NCBI RefSeq assembly: GCF_006345815.1
Contig: NZ_VCIG01000007.1
Coordinates: forward strand, 186,001 to 250,000
Length of the DNA stretch: 64,000 nt
Source of the DNA: Ochrobactrum sp. CGA5
GTDB lineage: Bacteria; Pseudomonadota; Alphaproteobacteria; Rhizobiales; Rhizobiaceae
Reading direction: 5' to 3'
Shown: one piece after another, positions 48,165 to 60,096 of the stretch
Numbering within the stretch: position 1 is the stretch's first letter
Layout: each line of letters starts with the position of its first letter
Notes under the pieces: model-generated
What the model saw: only the letters and a program-made list of their open reading frames with translations
What the model was told of the DNA's origin: nothing
Database searches by the model: none
Made by a program: the position numbers and the translations under genes

Positions 48165-49609
48165 TACAAAGTCCCCTCCGAGGTCTTGGTACGGTCTCGT
48201 GGAATGAGAATGAACATGGTTATATGCAAGGTGCGTGATACGGCTGCCGAAAGAAGTGCTGCTTCCATCAGCATGGCAATAGCTGTCGAAATGGCAGCGC
48301 CTGTCAGGCCGAAGCGCGGTATCAGGACCAGATTGAGAATGACGTTGACCGTGAGTGTTGCGGCATAGAGCAGGGCACAGATGTTCTGCTTTCCCGACAT
48401 GTTGAGAAGGCTTTCCGCCGGGCCGACGCTGGCGCGCGCAATCACTCCGATAATGAGGATGAATAGAAGCGGATAGCCCGCTGTGAAGGCCGGGCCGAAA
48501 AGCCGCAGGAGCGGATAACCGGTCAGCAGGATGACAGCGCCGAGGAACAGCGTTGGCCAGAATGTCCAGCGGACGGACGCTTCGGCAAAGCTTGCGAATT
48601 CGGCACGGTCGCTGCTGTGCAGCAGGTCCGAATAACGTTGCGCGACGCTCGCCTTCACCGCGAAATAGACGAAATGCGCTAGCGCCATGATCTTTGTTGC
48701 CGCAAAGTAAACGGCGACATGCTCAGGGGCGAGCGCATGGCCGACCATCAGAACGTCGACATTGATGAGCAGGAAGAAAAAGCCTTCCACCAGGAAAATA
48801 GGCAGGGCGACTTTCATCCATTCGCCGAGACGCTGGTCGTGCGCTGCGGCGGGAATATCCTTTTTCACTGAGCGGTCGACCATCATAAATTGCCCGACTG
48901 TGGTGAGCCAGGTGGCGGCAATTGATACTGCCAGCGCGATAGTCGCAGTGGAGGGTAACCCCGCTTCATGCGCGACGATCATGAAAAGGAGAACCAGAAG
49001 GGGGCGGGCGATATAGCTTGGCGTCAGCGCCATCATTACCCATGTGCGTGAGCGGGCAACGCCGTCCAGCATATTGCCGAGCGTGATCATCGGCAGACAG
49101 ATAAAGCCGAGGATGAAGGGAATGAGATAATAGCTCGCAACGTGATCCTTGAGAAGAAGCAGCAGGCCCGTACCCAGGAGCGCGATGAGTGTAGCGGCTG
49201 TGAAAGCGAAGATGCGTCCTGTTCGGATGATGCCGAGCACGAGGCCGAACATCTGGCGTTGCACATATTCCGGTACGAAGCGGATGATGGTCGTGTGCAA
49301 TCCGAAGCAGGCCAGATCGCCGATTATAATCATGGTCAGCCAGACGAGGACGAAGATACCGTACTCGAATTCACCCATCCAGCGCGCCAGAATGACCTGG
49401 GACAGAAGAGCTATTGCAGCACTCGCCACGCGCACGGAAAAGGCAACAAGTGAGGAGCGCTGCGCGCTTGCCTGCGGTCCGCTATCCGTAAGCACAGCAT
49501 CCAGCCGCCTCGTCACGGGACGAAGCCTGGCCGCGATCCTGCCGGGTAAAAACCGGCTCGCCGTCTCAGCTGCCGAAAACCGCACTATTTGCCAACCCTG
49601 TCTTTGCAT
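48164..49609 (-). CDS. Oligosaccharide flippase (Wzx/MATE-like)
   Basis: A 481-residue membrane protein with about 12-14 helices and the N-terminal pattern FSVRVASAAIALLSQVILARWMGEFEYGIFVLV, typical of polysaccharide-biosynthesis (PST/Wzx) exporters. An N-terminal cytosolic stretch of about 50 residues precedes the first helix. It probably flips a lipid-linked sugar across the inner membrane for a surface polymer. Its end couples to the acetyltransferase. No glycosyltransferase is adjacent, which leaves the sugar unknown. Confidence 0.88.
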   Translation of the reverse strand: MQRQGWQIVRFSAAETASRFLPGRIAARLRPVTRRLDAVLTDSGPQASAQRSSLVAFSVRVASAAIALLSQVILARWMGEFEYGIFVLVWLTMIIIGDLACFGLHTTIIRFVPEYVQRQMFGLVLGIIRTGRIFAFTAATLIALLGTGLLLLLKDHVASYYLIPFILGFICLPMITLGNMLDGVARSRTWVMMALTPSYIARPLLVLLFMIVAHEAGLPSTATIALAVSIAATWLTTVGQFMMVDRSVKKDIPAAAHDQRLGEWMKVALPIFLVEGFFFLLINVDVLMVGHALAPEHVAVYFAATKIMALAHFVYFAVKASVAQRYSDLLHSSDRAEFASFAEASVRWTFWPTLFLGAVILLTGYPLLRLFGPAFTAGYPLLFILIIGVIARASVGPAESLLNMSGKQNICALLYAATLTVNVILNLVLIPRFGLTGAAISTAIAMLMEAALLSAAVSRTLHITMFILIPRDRTKTSEGTL

Positions 49610-49933
49610 GCCTCTGAGGGCCTGCTTGTTTTACACCGGATAACCCGGCTTTTCGCGCCTCCGCTCTGCAGCCTACGACGCGCTTGTAAACCTTAGACAG
49701 GAGTTCTTTATAAAGAGAAAAAGAAAAAGTCTAATCTGCCGAAGGTTGTGGGACATTCAAGGAATGGTGAGTATTTTCTAAATGTCATCTATATTTGAAA
49801 TGTCTAAAATACTGCAAGGCAGTATCATTGCTTGCGGTGTGTATCGGCTCCCATCGTGTGGCAGAAAATGCAAACCCCGGCAAACTGTTTGCCGGGGTTT
49901 GTTCGATAGCTGCGATGATGAGCTCGGCTTACA
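49610..49933. other. Gene-free stretch between the flippase and secA
   Basis: A 324-base region with an AT-rich middle (49690-49830), containing AAAGAGAAAAAGAAAAAG, that may contain the flippase promoter. The only structured part is the secA terminator at 49872-49900. No coding frame is evident. Confidence 0.6.
49872..49900 (-). terminator. Intrinsic terminator of secA
   Basis: AAACCCCGGCAAAC and GTTTGCCGGGGTTT are perfect 14-bp arms with one base between. The T-rich TTTGCATTTTC follows in the secA direction, 33 bases after the stop. Confidence 0.85.
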
Positions 49934-52654
<2,721 letters not shown>

Positions 52655-52961
52655 CACTGGTCCTTTCCTGTCCGTTCAGCCGGAAGCGCTTCCGGCAATG
52701 TCGAATGCTTTATTCACGCGTATTGAAACAATTGCAAGAAAACTGCGCTTCGAAAGCTGCCAGATACGGCGCGTTTCCGGCGCAATTACCCCGCCCCTTA
52801 CTGGACGTAAAGCCGAAGGACAGATAAGAGGGGCTTCGGGCGATGTCAACGTTGCTCTAAAGGCTGGAAAACCTTTCCTTTGTTGCAATATTGGGGAGAT
52901 CCGGGCCAAATTCCGCCGCATTCATCGGGCCGGTAGGCGGTCACGAAGGAGAGAATTCCAT
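52655..52961. other. Divergent promoter region of secA and the PpiC foldase
   Basis: A 307-base gap without genes. It contains GCCGGAAGCGCTTCCGGC at 52679-52696, a perfect 18-bp palindrome 25 bases before the secA start, probably in its leader RNA or an operator. The foldase ribosome-binding site GAAGGAGAG is at 52945-52953. Two long frames enter the gap but lack coding character. Confidence 0.6.
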
Positions 52962-53942
52962 ATGAAAGCCATTCTGAAAGCCCCTTATCGCAAGGTTCTC
53001 GCTGTCGTCGGCATGTCTCTGGCTGCCTCGGTGGCGATGGCAAGCTATTCAGGCGCCGCATTCGCACAGGGTGCCGAAAAGCCTGCTGCCGCACCGGCGG
53101 CAACCCCTGCAGAAAAGGAAGATCCGTCCAAGGTTCTGGCGACCGTCAACGGCAAGGACGTCACGGTTGGTGAAGTTGATCAGGCTGCAGGTGATCTCGA
53201 TCCGCAGTTTTCGCGTCTTCCTGCCGATCAGCGCCGTCTGGCGGCACTTGCTGCCCTGATCGATATCAAGGCGATGGCTGGTGAAGCGGAAAAGGAAAAG
53301 CTCGATCAGTCTCAGGAATTCAAGGATCGGATGGAGTTTTTGCGTGAACGCGCTCTCCATAACGAATATTTCAAGGACGCCGTTGTCGACAAGATCAGCG
53401 ATGCTGATGTGCGTGCGCGCTACGACAAGGAAATCGCAGCCATTCCGCCGCAGACCGAAGTGCGCGCGCGTCACATTCTCGTGAAGACCAAGGAAGAAGC
53501 CGAAGCAATCATCAAGAAGCTTGAAGGCGGCGCCAAGTTCGAGGATCTCGCCAAGGAAAATTCGACCGACGGGACGGCAGCCAACGGTGGCGATCTTGGT
53601 TATTTCAGCGAGGGCCAGATGGTGCCGGAGTTCGAAAAAGCCGCCTTTGCACTTAAGCCCGGTGAATACACCAAGGAGCCGGTCCAGACCCAGTTCGGCT
53701 TCCACGTGATCCAGCTGGAAGACCGTCGCACCAAGCAGCCGCCAGCATTCGATCAGGTCAAGGACCAGATCCGTTCGATCATCATGCGCGAGCGTTATGT
53801 CGAGACAGTCAAGAAGCTGCGTGACGGCATGAAGATTGACTACAAGGACCCGGCTGTCGAGAAAGCCATGAAGGACGCTGCAGCAGCCCAGGAAGGCGCG
53901 GACAAGGATGAGGCGCCGGAAGAAGCTGCTCCACAGCAGTAA
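52962..53942 (+). CDS. Periplasmic peptidyl-prolyl cis-trans isomerase (PpiC/parvulin type)
   Basis: A 326-residue exported foldase. The signal peptide runs to about residue 31 and is cleaved near AAFAQGAE. A SurA_N-like helical part (about 60-160) and a parvulin domain follow (about 165-260), with RARHILVKTKEEAEAIIKKL, FEDLAKENSTDGTAANGGDLGYF and the FGFHVIQLEDRR closing strand. The C-terminal 25 residues are acidic and Ala-rich. It helps fold outer-membrane or periplasmic proteins. ATG 52962 is clear; a much longer frame from 52626 is rejected. Confidence 0.94.
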   Translation: MKAILKAPYRKVLAVVGMSLAASVAMASYSGAAFAQGAEKPAAAPAATPAEKEDPSKVLATVNGKDVTVGEVDQAAGDLDPQFSRLPADQRRLAALAALIDIKAMAGEAEKEKLDQSQEFKDRMEFLRERALHNEYFKDAVVDKISDADVRARYDKEIAAIPPQTEVRARHILVKTKEEAEAIIKKLEGGAKFEDLAKENSTDGTAANGGDLGYFSEGQMVPEFEKAAFALKPGEYTKEPVQTQFGFHVIQLEDRRTKQPPAFDQVKDQIRSIIMRERYVETVKKLRDGMKIDYKDPAVEKAMKDAAAAQEGADKDEAPEEAAPQQ

Positions 53943-53962
53943 ATCTCGCTTCAAGCATCAAT

Positions 53963-53987
53963 GCCCCGGCTTGCCGGGGCGTTTTTT
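53963..53987 (+). terminator. Intrinsic terminator after the PpiC foldase
   Basis: GCCCCGGC and GCCGGGGC pair over 8 bp with a TT loop, followed by GTTTTTT. Confidence 0.9.
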
Positions 53988-54133
53988 ATTTCCATCGTGC
54001 GTTTCCCGCTTGATTTTGGACTGCAAACCTTTCCAATGCGCGCGTCATACTTTGAATCCGAAAGCTGTAGCGCCGTTCTCAGGCCATTACGGTTTTCGGG
54101 TTCTCTACGAAACCGCATCCCATTGAGGCACAT

Positions 54134-55375
54134 ATGTCCGCGTCTGTTTCTCCGCTTGCTCCAAAACACTACCCCACAATGCCGGTCGTCCATGGCGTGC
54201 GCATCGCCACCGCCGCTGCCGGGATCAAGTATCAGGGGCGAACGGATGTGATGTTGATGGTGTTCGACCGACCGGCCGAAGCCGCAGGTGTCTTCACGCG
54301 TTCGCTCTGCCCATCGGCGCCAGTTGATTTCTGCCGTCGCAATCTCGTGCACGGAAAAGCCCGCGCGGTCGTCGTCAATTCCGGCAACGCCAATGCCTTC
54401 ACCGGCGCGAAGGGACGGGAAGCGACGGAAGCAACGGCGGAAGCCGCCGCCAAAGCGGTTGGCTGCGCCACAACGGATGTCTTTCTGGCTTCAACCGGCG
54501 TGATCGGCGAGCCGCTCGATGCTGCCAAGTTCGCGCATCTGCTCGGCGACATGAACAAGGACGCAGTCGAGGATTTCTGGACGGAAGCCGCCAAGGCAAT
54601 CATGACCACGGATACCTATCCTAAGGTCGCGACCGAAACGGTGTTGCTCGGTCAGGTGCCGGTCACGATCAACGGTATCGCCAAGGGCGCAGGCATGATT
54701 GCACCGGATATGGCAACGATGCTTTCCTTCGTGGTCACCGATGCACCGATCAGGGCTGACGTCTTGCAGCACCTGCTTTCCAAAGGCGTTGGCTCGACCT
54801 TCAACGCCGTCACGGTGGATAGTGACACGTCCACGTCGGATACGCTGATGCTGTTCGCGACCGGTACGGCCGCAGAACGCGGCGCACCTGAAATCACTGA
54901 TCCTGCTGACAAGCGTCTTGGCGATTTCAAGAAAGCGCTAGGCCGCCTCCTGAAATCGCTGGCGCTGCAGGTCGTGCGCGATGGCGAGGGCGCACGCAAG
55001 ATGGTGGAAGTCGAGGTGATTGGCGCAAAGTCTACGGCTTCAGCTAAGAAGATCGCGCTTTCTATTGCCAATTCACCGCTGGTCAAGACGGCTGTTGCCG
55101 GCGAAGATGCCAATTGGGGGCGCGTCGTCATGGCGGTTGGCAAGGCTGGCGAGCCCGCCGACCGTGACTTGCTCGCGATCTGGTTCGGCGATATTCGCGT
55201 TGCGTATCAGGGCGAGCGTGACCCGGCCTATTCGGAAGCAGCGACGTCCGCCTACATGCAGGGTGAGGATATTCGCATTCGCGTGGATTTAGGGTTGGGC
55301 AAGGGCAAGGCCACAGTCTGGACCTGCGACCTCACAAAGGAATACGTCGCCATCAATGGCGATTATAGAAGTTGA
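54134..55375 (+). CDS. argJ: Bifunctional ornithine acetyltransferase/N-acetylglutamate synthase
   Basis: A 413-residue Ntn-hydrolase-type enzyme that cycles the acetyl group in arginine synthesis. It is made as one chain and cleaves itself before a threonine; the site is in [16 protein letters not shown] near residue 193, where the AT-ML motif holds the nucleophile. [10 protein letters not shown] near 80, [15 protein letters not shown] near 224 and the closing [11 protein letters not shown] support the call. It works in the same pathway as argH at 28 kb. The next two genes follow without gaps. Confidence 0.97.
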   Translation: MSASVSPLAPKHYPTMPVVHGVRIATAAAGIKYQGRTDVMLMVFDRPAEAAGVFTRSLCPSAPVDFCRRNLVHGKARAVVVNSGNANAFTGAKGREATEATAEAAAKAVGCATTDVFLASTGVIGEPLDAAKFAHLLGDMNKDAVEDFWTEAAKAIMTTDTYPKVATETVLLGQVPVTINGIAKGAGMIAPDMATMLSFVVTDAPIRADVLQHLLSKGVGSTFNAVTVDSDTSTSDTLMLFATGTAAERGAPEITDPADKRLGDFKKALGRLLKSLALQVVRDGEGARKMVEVEVIGAKSTASAKKIALSIANSPLVKTAVAGEDANWGRVVMAVGKAGEPADRDLLAIWFGDIRVAYQGERDPAYSEAATSAYMQGEDIRIRVDLGLGKGKATVWTCDLTKEYVAINGDYRS

Positions 55376-55383
55376 TCGAAACA

Positions 55384-56154
55384 ATGGAAAAGCCCAGCAT
55401 CCCGAGTCTTGCTATCGTTCGTCAGCTTGAAGCCGTCGGCTTTCGGGCCTGGCCCGCTACGTCGGTTCACTATGACGGCACATGGGCGATACGTATGACT
55501 GCAGCGCATCCATCCCGGCGTCTCAACTCGATCAATCCGCTTGATCCGGGTGACACGCGCGATATTCCCACGCGTGTGGAACTGGCAGCACAGCGGTTTC
55601 GCGCCTATGGTCGTGTTCCCTGCTTCAGGCTTTCGCCGCTCGCACCGCGCGAGCTTGAGGATTATCTCGAAGGGCTTGGCTGGAAGCGCCGTGACGAAAC
55701 CATCGTGATGACGGCCAATCTCGAGGAAATCGACCTTTCAGGCGCTATCGACCAGATTCCCTTGAAGGATATCGGACGTTTCGTGGATGCCTCGCTTTCG
55801 ATCCATGAAAGACCGGAGGATATGCGTCCCGGATTTTCCGAACTTCTCAACAGCGTTCGCCCGAACAAGGGCATGTTCGTGCTGGAGGAAGGCGGACGCG
55901 CCGTGTCCAACCTGCTTTGCGTACAGGACGGTGTGATGGCGGGTCTGTTTGATGTCGGAACTCTGCGCGATGCAAGGCGCAAGGGACATGGGCACGCGAT
56001 CGTCGGTTCTGCGCTCAAATGGGCCGCAAAGCTCGGTGCGAAGACAGCATGGCTGCAGATCGAGGCGGATAATGTCGCTGGACTTGCGCTTTACGAGAGC
56101 TTCAGCTTTCAGGAAGCCTATCGCTATGCCTATCGGGAGAGCAACGAGAAATGA
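55384..56154 (+). CDS. GNAT-family N-acetyltransferase
   Basis: A 256-residue protein with a GNAT domain in its C-terminal half: the acetyl-CoA loop DARRKGHGHAIVGSALKWAAKLG near residue 200 and LQIEADNVAGLALYESFSFQEAYRYAYR near 225. The first half is a diverged second GNAT-like fold. The substrate is unknown. Start ATG 55384 is likely; a TTG at 55372 overlapping the argJ stop is possible. It overlaps mutT by four bases (ATGA), so argJ-GNAT-mutT form one operon. Confidence 0.88.
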   Translation: MEKPSIPSLAIVRQLEAVGFRAWPATSVHYDGTWAIRMTAAHPSRRLNSINPLDPGDTRDIPTRVELAAQRFRAYGRVPCFRLSPLAPRELEDYLEGLGWKRRDETIVMTANLEEIDLSGAIDQIPLKDIGRFVDASLSIHERPEDMRPGFSELLNSVRPNKGMFVLEEGGRAVSNLLCVQDGVMAGLFDVGTLRDARRKGHGHAIVGSALKWAAKLGAKTAWLQIEADNVAGLALYESFSFQEAYRYAYRESNEK

Positions 56155-56567
56155 CCGAGGTGAAGGAACGCCGGATTCTTCTGGTCGCGGCATGCGCATT
56201 GGTGGATTCGGATGGCCGTGTTCTGTTGACGCAGCGCCCGGAAGGCAAGCAGCTTGCCGGGCTCTGGGAGTTTCCGGGCGGTAAGGTGGAGCCGGGCGAA
56301 ACACCGGAAGAAACGCTGATCCGCGAGTTGCAGGAAGAAATCGGCATCACCACGAAGGTCGCCTGCCTTGCGCCGCTGACATTCGCTAGCCACACCTATG
56401 ATGACTTCCACCTGCTCATGCCGCTCTATATCTGTCGCCGGTATGAAGGCATTGCGCGAGGGCTCGAAGGGCAGGCGCTGAAATGGGTTCGCCCCAAAGA
56501 TATGCGCGACTATCCGATGCCGCCAGCCGACGAACCGCTGATTCCGTTCCTGCTTGATCTTCTGTAG
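56151..56567 (+). CDS. mutT: 8-oxo-dGTP diphosphatase (Nudix)
   Basis: A 138-residue MutT that removes oxidised GTP precursors. The Nudix box GGKVEPGETPEETLIREL, then QEEIGI, is at residues 42-65, and VLLTQRPEGKQLAGLWEFPG before it is typical of MutT. The conserved late KWVRPKDMRDYPMPPADEPL fits the MutT subgroup. Its ATG is inside the GNAT stop codon. It is the last gene of the argJ operon. Confidence 0.95.
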   Translation: MTEVKERRILLVAACALVDSDGRVLLTQRPEGKQLAGLWEFPGGKVEPGETPEETLIRELQEEIGITTKVACLAPLTFASHTYDDFHLLMPLYICRRYEGIARGLEGQALKWVRPKDMRDYPMPPADEPLIPFLLDLL

Positions 56568-56688
56568 ACGGGCCTGTGGCCACCACTGTGGAAAAAGCCG
56601 GCAATTTCTTGTGATTCCGCTAGTCGGTTAATCTATGATTCACTCCGTTGAGGTATTCTCCTTTGGAGCTACCTCGGAGTCTTGAAAC

Positions 56689-57039
56689 ATGAGTTTCGAC
56701 AACAATTATTTTAGTGCTGATCACAATGAATATACGGCCAAGCCGCTAACCAAGGCCGGTCGCGGAATCCTGCGTGTTGTGTTGTTGTTCGGCTCTGCGG
56801 TTGTCGCTCTGGCTCTTATCATTGTGCCAGTGCTTAATGATCAGGCAAACAAGATCGCAGCGCAGTCCGTGTTCCCGGTCGGAATCGACCGCACCATGAC
56901 TGGTTCGATCAAGCGTGATGACAACGCCCAGTCGCACCCGTCAGGCCAGACCTATACAGTGCGCAAGAGTGTGCTTCAGCCAAGCCCTGATTCAGTCTGC
57001 ATCATCGAGACAGACGGTAGCCACCACGGTGACTGTTAG
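56689..57039 (+). CDS. Hypothetical single-span membrane protein
   Basis: A 116-residue protein with a polar start, one membrane helix (about 29-50, LRVVLLFGSAVVALALIIVP) and an outer part with PVGIDRTMTGSIKRDD and an end that reads SVCIIETDGSHHGDC. The paired cysteines near the end could form a disulfide. I do not recognise a family with known function; such proteins are widespread in rhizobia. ATG 56689 is used. It lies alone and ends at a dispersed repeat. Confidence 0.75.
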   Translation: MSFDNNYFSADHNEYTAKPLTKAGRGILRVVLLFGSAVVALALIIVPVLNDQANKIAAQSVFPVGIDRTMTGSIKRDDNAQSHPSGQTYTVRKSVLQPSPDSVCIIETDGSHHGDC

Positions 57040-57048
57040 CCTTCTTTC

Positions 57049-57097
57049 GCATGTCTTTGTCCCCAAAACCGACTCTCGCTTTTTGGGATACATACTC
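57049..57097. repeat. Dispersed intergenic repeat, copy 4
   Basis: GCATGTCTTTGTCCCCAAAA, then CCGACTCTCGCTTTTTGGG and ACATACTCT, is a degenerate version of the units at 1-2.6 kb. It lies in the gap between the convergent membrane protein and methyltransferase genes and its end touches the stop codon of the latter (57097). Confidence 0.55.
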
Positions 57098-57990
57098 TAT
57101 TCTTCCTCAGCCCTTTTTAGCGCTTCCGCCAGCGATGTTTTTGCAGAGCCTGGCTTCAAAGGCTTTTGCTGCGATTCATGCGGCGCCCAGCCCGATAGCC
57201 AGATGATGGAGAAAGTGGCGCGGACACGTCCGTCTGGATCGGAAAAACGTTCGGCATAGATTTCAGCGGCACGTAGGAAAAGGCGTTTTGAAACCGGCTT
57301 TCGGGAGCGGTCGCGCAATATGTTCTGCATGCCCATGGCGCGGAGATCGGCCATCAGATTGAACAGCGAATCGTAGCGCACTGTGACATTATCGACGTCG
57401 GTCACAGGCAGGGCGAAGCCTGCACGTTGCAGAAGGCCGCCCACATCGCGCACATCTGGAAACGGGAAAATGCGCGGTGAGGCGCCGCCGGTCAGTTCGA
57501 TTTCAGCCTGAAGAAGACTTTCGCGCAATTCACCCAGCGTCCCACTACCGCTCAGGGCTGCCAGAAAAAGCCCGTCCGGTTTCAGGGCGCGGGCGATCTG
57601 CACCATTGCGCCCGGTGTATCGTTGGTCGCGTGAAGCGCCATCAGCGACACTATAAGATCGGCACTGCCACCTTTCAGCGGCAGCATTTCCTCATCGCCC
57701 ACAATAGCCGGAAACGGACCGCGCAAGAAATCCCTATCGCGTTCGATGCGAACAATCAGGTCGGCTTTGCCCGTCTGGGCGATGGCCGCAGCCGCCGGGC
57801 CAGTATGGCCAGCGAGATCGATAGCGAGGGGAAAACGGCGCTCCACAGCGTCAAGGCGGTCTGCGAGATCGTCGGCAATGCGCTGCAACAGGAAATCTGC
57901 ACCAGGCTCGGCGCGCGCCAAGGCGCGACGGCGAAACGAGAGCAGGAGATCGCGATCAAAGATCGCGCTATCATCAGTCGCGGCAGGCAT
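57097..57990 (-). CDS. NDUFAF5-like SAM-dependent methyltransferase-fold protein
   Basis: A 297-residue protein with a methyltransferase fold. It shows FPLAIDLAGHTGPAAAAIAQTG near residue 45 (a diverged motif I), GSADLIVSLMALHATNDTPGAMVQIARALKPDGLFLAALSGSGTLGELRE across 95-145 and FPDVRDVGGLLQRAGF near 165. This is the BioC/NDUFAF5 group; the mitochondrial member hydroxylates an arginine of complex I subunit NDUFS7, and rhizobial members are close. The start ATG 57990 is chosen; the longer frame overlaps comF. The role in complex I assembly is inferred. Confidence 0.82.
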   Translation of the reverse strand: MPAATDDSAIFDRDLLLSFRRRALARAEPGADFLLQRIADDLADRLDAVERRFPLAIDLAGHTGPAAAAIAQTGKADLIVRIERDRDFLRGPFPAIVGDEEMLPLKGGSADLIVSLMALHATNDTPGAMVQIARALKPDGLFLAALSGSGTLGELRESLLQAEIELTGGASPRIFPFPDVRDVGGLLQRAGFALPVTDVDNVTVRYDSLFNLMADLRAMGMQNILRDRSRKPVSKRLFLRAAEIYAERFSDPDGRVRATFSIIWLSGWAPHESQQKPLKPGSAKTSLAEALKRAEEE

Positions 57991-58067
57991 GGAATCCGTC
58001 TTCTCTTTCGCGCGAGGTTCAGTACAATCGTTGTGGGGATAGATGCATTCGAATGGGGGCGAATGCA

Positions 58068-58856
58068 ATGGCGGATGATCATAGAACGCATCAAACCTTA
58101 TTGCGTGGCGCGGGCGAACGGCTTCGGCGGTTTGCCAGAACGGCCGTTCGCTCGTCGGCGGATATGCTGTTTCCGCCGACATGTATCGGCTGCCGGATGC
58201 ATGTATCTGAACCAGGGACGCTGTGCCCGAAATGCTGGCCGGAACTGCGGTTTATAGAAAAGCCCTATTGTCCCGTCCTGGGCATACCTTTCAGTCATGA
58301 TTTCGGTGAGAACTTCATGAGTGCTGAAGCGATTGCTGATCCCCCGCCGTTCCGGCGTCTTCGGTCCGCCGTCCTGCATCGGGGCGCGGCGCAACGGATG
58401 GCAGTCTCGCTCAAGTTTCATGATCGGACCGATCTGGCCCCATGGATGGCGCGCTGGATGCAGCGCGCCGGGCGCGAATTGCTCGATGAATGTGATGTGA
58501 TAGTGCCGGTGCCTCTGCATCGCTGGCGATTCTGGCAGCGGCGCTTCAACCAATCAGCGGAACTTGCCCGCGCTCTGGCGAAACTCGAAGCGAAACCCTT
58601 TGCACCGCAAGGCGTTAATCGTGTGCGCCGGACCGAGCAGCAGGTTGGCTTGGGTATCAAGGAGCGAAAGCGCAATGTGGACGGTGCATTTCGAGTGCCG
58701 CAGGAACACGAGATTCATGTCCGTGAGCGGCGGGTTCTGCTGATTGACGACGTCTATACCACCGGCGCTACGGTCAAGGCGGTGACCCGGGCATTGTTGC
58801 GCGGCGGAGCAAAAAGCGTGGATGTGCTGACGTTCAGCCGTGTTCTGCCGGATTGA
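58068..58856 (+). CDS. comF: ComF family phosphoribosyltransferase-like protein
   Basis: A 262-residue protein with an N-terminal zinc-finger-like part (CIGCRMHVSEPGTLCPKCWPEL near residue 40; CX2C pairs), and a C-terminal PRT domain with the PRPP loop RRVLLIDDVYTTGATVKAV near 225. ComF helps DNA uptake in naturally competent bacteria, but in others the family lies near redox genes and its role is not certain. ATG 58068 follows GGGGGC; ATG 58053 is an alternative. It is divergent from the methyltransferase. Confidence 0.92.
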   Translation: MADDHRTHQTLLRGAGERLRRFARTAVRSSADMLFPPTCIGCRMHVSEPGTLCPKCWPELRFIEKPYCPVLGIPFSHDFGENFMSAEAIADPPPFRRLRSAVLHRGAAQRMAVSLKFHDRTDLAPWMARWMQRAGRELLDECDVIVPVPLHRWRFWQRRFNQSAELARALAKLEAKPFAPQGVNRVRRTEQQVGLGIKERKRNVDGAFRVPQEHEIHVRERRVLLIDDVYTTGATVKAVTRALLRGGAKSVDVLTFSRVLPD

Positions 58857-58952
58857 ACCAGAGATTTGGCTATACAGGCTCGTGAAAAGGGTCGGGGCTT
58901 CCAGATAGCGCCTTTGCCGCTTATATAGTGGCCAAAACAATTGGAGTTTACG

Positions 58953-59219
58953 ATGGTTGATGTAACGATCTACACGCGCATCGGTTGCCCTTATTGCACC
59001 CGGGCGAAGGGTCTTCTGACCCGCAAGGGTGTTGCGTATAATGAAATCGATGCAGGCGCATCGCCGGAACTGCGCACCGAAATGCAGCAGCGTTCGGGCC
59101 GCAACACCTTCCCGCAGATCTTCGTCGGGCCTGTTCATGTCGGCGGTTGCGACGATCTTTTCGCGCTGGAAGATCAGGGTAAGCTGGACGGCCTGCTCAA
59201 GTCAGGCGAATTGGCTTAG
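58953..59219 (+). CDS. grxC: Glutaredoxin 3
   Basis: An 88-residue dithiol glutaredoxin with the active site CPYC in IYTRIGCPYCTRAKGLL near residue 14, the glutathione contact SGRNTFPQIFVG near 50 and GGCDDL near 66. It reduces disulfides in the cytosol at the expense of glutathione. ATG 58953 is used rather than the TTG at 58941. It precedes the nitrilase by 17 bases. Confidence 0.97.
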   Translation: MVDVTIYTRIGCPYCTRAKGLLTRKGVAYNEIDAGASPELRTEMQQRSGRNTFPQIFVGPVHVGGCDDLFALEDQGKLDGLLKSGELA

Positions 59220-59236
59220 AACTTAAGGGGAAACCA

Positions 59237-60091
59237 ATGAGCATGTTCCGCGCCGCCGCAATACAGATGCGTTCGGGTACCGATGTTGTCCGCAACGTGG
59301 AGACCCTTGAAAAATTCGTCGCCGAGGCGGCGGCAAAAGGCGCGGATTATGTGCAATCGCCGGAAATGACCGGGGCGATGATGCGTGATCGGGCAGCTTT
59401 TCAGGCGAGCCTGCGGGACGAAGCCAATGATCTGGTTTTCAAGGCAGCTTCGGCATTGGCAGCAAAACACGGTATCTTCCTGCATATTGGTTCAACCGCT
59501 ATCGATGCCGGTGACGGTAAGATTGCTAATCGCGCTGGAATTTTCACGCCTTCGGGTGAGAATCTTGTCACTTATGACAAGATTCATATGTTCGATGTCG
59601 ATCTGGACAATGGTGAAAGCTGGCGCGAATCAGCGACCTATGAGCCGGGTCAGGAAACCATTGTTGCTGAACTGCCCTTCGCAAACCTTGGCATGGCGAT
59701 TTGCTACGATATACGCTTTCCGCAATTGTTTCGTGCCCAGGCGCTTGCCGGCGCCAATGTGATCACCGGTCCGGCTGCTTTTACGAAACAGACCGGAGAA
59801 GCCCACTGGCATATCCTGCAGCGTGCGCGTGCCATCGAGAATGGTGCATTCCTGATTTCTGCTGCGCAGGGCGGCCTGCATGAGGACGGGCGGGAAACCT
59901 ATGGTCACTCCCTCATTGTCTCGCCATGGGGCAAAATTCTCGCCGAAGCCGATCACGATGAACCGGGTGTCATTCTCGCCGACATTGACGTCACCGAGAG
60001 TGCGGCCGCACGCAGCAAGATACCGAACTTGAAGAATGCGCGGGAGTTCGACGTGCGAACTTGTTCCGCGAAACAGAAAGAGGACGCGTAA
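59237..60091 (+). CDS. Carbon-nitrogen hydrolase (Nit/NitFhit type)
   Basis: A 284-residue nitrilase-superfamily amidase. The catalytic triad is visible: E in VQSPEMTG near residue 43, K in LVTYDKIHMFDVD near 114 and C in GMAICYDIRFPQLFR near 155. The subgroup resembles Nit1/Nit2, which hydrolyse deaminated glutathione or omega-amidates. The neighbouring glutaredoxin and ComF fit a glutathione-related repair role. AAGGGG precedes ATG 59237. Confidence 0.92.
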   Translation: MSMFRAAAIQMRSGTDVVRNVETLEKFVAEAAAKGADYVQSPEMTGAMMRDRAAFQASLRDEANDLVFKAASALAAKHGIFLHIGSTAIDAGDGKIANRAGIFTPSGENLVTYDKIHMFDVDLDNGESWRESATYEPGQETIVAELPFANLGMAICYDIRFPQLFRAQALAGANVITGPAAFTKQTGEAHWHILQRARAIENGAFLISAAQGGLHEDGRETYGHSLIVSPWGKILAEADHDEPGVILADIDVTESAAARSKIPNLKNAREFDVRTCSAKQKEDA

Positions 60092-60096
60092 GTTCC

